From: an uncultured Drancourtella sp.
GTDB taxonomy: Bacteria > Bacillota > Clostridia > Lachnospirales > Lachnospiraceae
Length of the DNA stretch: 6,728 nucleotides
Direction of reading: 5' to 3'
NCBI GenBank assembly: GCA_937880845.1
Contig: CALFLL010000048.1
Span: forward strand, 1-6,728
Made by a program: the position numbers and the translations under genes. Under the pieces are notes generated by a model. The model was given only the letters and a program-made list of their open reading frames with translations. It was not told where the DNA came from and did no database searches. Positions 4,993-6,728 of the stretch are shown here, piece after piece. Every line of letters begins with the position of its first letter. Positions within the stretch are counted from its first letter, which is position 1.

Positions 4993-6612
4993 ATGAAGAA
5001 AAAATGGTGGCAGGATAAGGTAGTATATCAGATTTATCCAAGAAGTTTTCAGGATAGTAACGGTGATGGAATCGGTGATCTGCCGGGAATTATTTCGAGG
5101 TTGGATTATTTGGAGGAACTGGGGGTAGATGCCTTGTGGCTTTCTCCGGTTTGTAAATCTCCTCAGGATGATAATGGGTATGATATTTCCGATTATATGG
5201 ATATTGATCCGATGTTCGGAACGATTGAAGATATGGAGAAACTGATTAAAGAGGCTGATAAGCGGAATATAAAAATTATTATGGATCTTGTTTTGAACCA
5301 TTCTTCGGACGAACATAAATGGTTTCAGGAAGCAAAGAAAAGTAAAGATAATCCGTATCATGACTATTATGTATGGAGAGATGGAGAAGAAGGGGTACTT
5401 CCGAATGATATGAAAGCTTGTTTCGGCGGTTCTGCATGGGAGTGGGTTCCGGAATTAAAGCAATACTATTTTCATCAGTTTTCCGTAAAACAGCCGGATT
5501 TAAACTGGGAAAATCCAAAACTTAGAAGAGAAATCTATGATATGATTTTATGGTGGATGGATAAGGGAATCGGAGGATTCCGACTAGATGTGATCGATCA
5601 GATTGCAAAAGAGCCGGATAAAAAGATTACCGGAAATGGACCTAAACTTCATGAATTTTTAAGAGAGTTAAGCAAAGAAACGTTCCAAAAAGGAGACTTA
5701 ATCACGGTTGGAGAAGCGTGGGGAGCCAATCCGGAAAGGGCAAAATTGTACAGTAATCCGGACGGAAGCGAACTTTCCATGGTGTTTCAGTTTGAACACA
5801 TGATGTTGGATCAGGAACCTGGAAAAGAAAAATGGGATTTAAGTCCACTTCAGTTTGTGGAATTGAAACAAAATCTGGCAAAGTGGCAAAATGAGCTGTA
5901 TGAATGTGGATGGAACAGTCTGTTCTGGAATAACCATGATCTTCCGAGAATTGTTTCCAGATGGGGAAATGATGAGAAATACCGTGTAGAATCAGCAAAA
6001 ATGTTGGCAACCGTTCTTCACGGAATGCAAGGTACTCCATATATTTATCAAGGAGAAGAACTTGGTATGACAAATGTACATTTTGATGACATTAGTCAAT
6101 ACCGAGATATTGAAACATTAAATATGTACAATGAACGTCTGGAAAAAGGCTATGCAAAGGAAGAAATTATGCATTCTATCCACGAAAAAGGAAGAGATAA
6201 TGCAAGAACTCCGATGCAATGGAATGATAAAAAAAATGCTGGGTTCACGGAAGGCACTCCATGGATACAAGTAAATCCAAACTATAAAGAAATCAACGCA
6301 GAGCAAGAGAAAAAAGATCCAAAGTCCATTTTCCATTATTATCAAAAACTCATTCGGTTAAGAAAAGAAAATACGATTTTTACCGAAGGGAAATTCGAAC
6401 TTCTTTTGGAGAAAGATCCACAGATCTTTGCCTATACAAGAACGAATGAACAAGAAAAAATGTGTGTCATTGCAAACTTCACAGAACAGCCGGCGGAGTG
6501 TGAATTACTGGAAAAATGGAAAGAAAAAGAAAAAATCATCAGTAATTATGAAATAGAAAATAATGGCGAAATATTGCGTCCATATGAAACAATGATATAT
6601 ATTGACAGATAA
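4993..6612 (+). CDS. dexB: GH13 glucan/oligo-1,6-alpha-glucosidase (DexB/isomaltase type)
   Basis: 539 residues, no signal peptide, so cytoplasmic; typical of GH13_31 enzymes (about 535-560). It should remove glucose from the non-reducing end of alpha-1,6-linked isomalto-oligosaccharides. Visible: Ca-binding-type loop DSNGDGIGDL (21-30); DLVLNH (98-103); QPDLNW (167-172); GFRLDVID (195-202) with nucleophile D199; VGEAWG (239-244) with acid/base E241; WNNHD (312-316) with transition-state D316; a C-terminal beta domain from about 465. V200 after the nucleophile is the residue linked to alpha-1,6 rather than alpha-1,4 preference. Stretches such as NGPKLH, ELSMVFQFEH and GWNSLFWNNHDLPR closely resemble streptococcal DexB as I recall it. 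AGGAGG (4980-4985) lies 7 nt before the ATG at 4993; the ATG at 4990 (4-nt gap) is possible. Divergent AraC-like gene suggests regulation. MalL or a trehalose-phosphate hydrolase are less likely alternatives. Confidence 0.92.
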   Translation: MKKKWWQDKVVYQIYPRSFQDSNGDGIGDLPGIISRLDYLEELGVDALWLSPVCKSPQDDNGYDISDYMDIDPMFGTIEDMEKLIKEADKRNIKIIMDLVLNHSSDEHKWFQEAKKSKDNPYHDYYVWRDGEEGVLPNDMKACFGGSAWEWVPELKQYYFHQFSVKQPDLNWENPKLRREIYDMILWWMDKGIGGFRLDVIDQIAKEPDKKITGNGPKLHEFLRELSKETFQKGDLITVGEAWGANPERAKLYSNPDGSELSMVFQFEHMMLDQEPGKEKWDLSPLQFVELKQNLAKWQNELYECGWNSLFWNNHDLPRIVSRWGNDEKYRVESAKMLATVLHGMQGTPYIYQGEELGMTNVHFDDISQYRDIETLNMYNERLEKGYAKEEIMHSIHEKGRDNARTPMQWNDKKNAGFTEGTPWIQVNPNYKEINAEQEKKDPKSIFHYYQKLIRLRKENTIFTEGKFELLLEKDPQIFAYTRTNEQEKMCVIANFTEQPAECELLEKWKEKEKIISNYEIENNGEILRPYETMIYIDR

Positions 6613-6626
6613 TAATAAATCGACTA

Positions 6627-6672
6627 AACAAGGGGGACGTGTTCCGATGCATCGGAACACGTCCCCCTTGTT
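6627..6672. repeat. Perfect 46-nt palindrome, REP-like, probably also terminator of the glucosidase gene
   Basis: Bases 6627-6672 form an uninterrupted palindrome centred on TGCA (6648-6651), 23 nt per arm, starting 15 nt after the glucosidase stop codon. The stem is GC-rich and is followed by TTGTTGTATTGTAT-like T-rich DNA (from 6668), so it could end transcription, although the T run is interrupted. It shares 19 identical bases with the hairpin at 4866-4899 upstream of the same gene. This looks like an intact copy of a dispersed palindromic element, with terminator activity as a likely by-product. Confidence 0.75.
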
Positions 6673-6680
6673 GTATTGTA

Positions 6681-6715
6681 TGGCAAATAAAATAAACCAC
6701 CTGCTAGGCAGGTGG
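6681..6715 (-). terminator. Intrinsic terminator on the minus strand, or end of an IS200/IS605-like element
   Basis: CCACCTGC (6697-6704) and GCAGGTGG (6708-6715) form a perfect 8-bp GC-rich stem with a 3-nt loop. Read on the minus strand, it is followed by TTTATTTTATTTG, a good termination tract, so it probably ends a gene lying to the right of the window. Short GC hairpins with small loops are also the end signals of IS200/IS605 elements, so the window may stop at the edge of one. No coding sequence is visible beyond it. Confidence 0.5.
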
Positions 6716-6728
6716 AGAAAATAGCTTT

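Noticed and set aside
4921..5361. Minus-strand open frame of 146 codons with hydrophobic stretches
   Set aside because: It lies antisense to the conserved N-terminal part of the GH13 gene; its hydrophobic, Ile/Phe-rich composition is what the reverse strand of that gene produces.
1..6728. CRISPR array, tRNA or rRNA genes, phage or toxin-antitoxin and defence modules
   Set aside because: No regularly spaced direct repeats, cloverleaf-like structures or recognisable defence proteins were seen on either strand.

Overview
The window reads as part of a low-GC Firmicutes chromosome, most likely a gut Lachnospiraceae (Clostridium cluster XIVa). This rests on strong AGGAGG-type ribosome sites, A/T-rich intergenic DNA and the protein families present; it is an inference, not a species call. 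No capsule cluster, CRISPR array, phage or defence system is visible. The window is mostly ordinary chromosomal genes, with some unusual details.

Left part (1-1100): the first ~55 bases look like the end of an insertion sequence. Next comes a gene-free AT-rich stretch with a perfect 21-bp inverted repeat just upstream of a CpsB/YwqE-type PHP phosphatase gene (297-1034, +). Four canonical metal ligands of that protein are replaced, so it may be a pseudo-enzyme. A bidirectional terminator (1049-1091) separates it from the next genes, which converge on it.

Middle (1102-3545, minus strand): a two-gene operon encodes a HelD-type UvrD/Rep-like helicase that recycles RNA polymerase, and a 108-residue cysteine-rich protein. 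The helicase stop codon lies inside the ribosome site of the small gene, so the two should be translationally coupled. A consensus-like promoter (TATAAT, extended -10) precedes helD.

3546-3885 holds no intact recognisable gene. It contains a strong ribosome site with a GTG start whose frame is broken at a run of seven A, followed by an open frame for a small one-helix membrane protein. That frame runs into the 3' end of the next gene, on the opposite strand.

Right part (3886-6728): an AraC-family regulator (minus) and a cytoplasmic GH13 glucan/oligo-1,6-alpha-glucosidase of the DexB type (plus) diverge from a 228-bp intergenic region. That region carries three phased ATAATACA repeats and a REP-like hairpin. 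The layout suggests the regulator responds to a sugar signal and controls the glucosidase, which would release glucose from imported isomalto-oligosaccharides. A second, perfect copy of the hairpin lies directly after the glucosidase gene and probably also terminates it. The window ends in another hairpin that reads as a minus-strand terminator or the tip of an IS200/IS605-like element.
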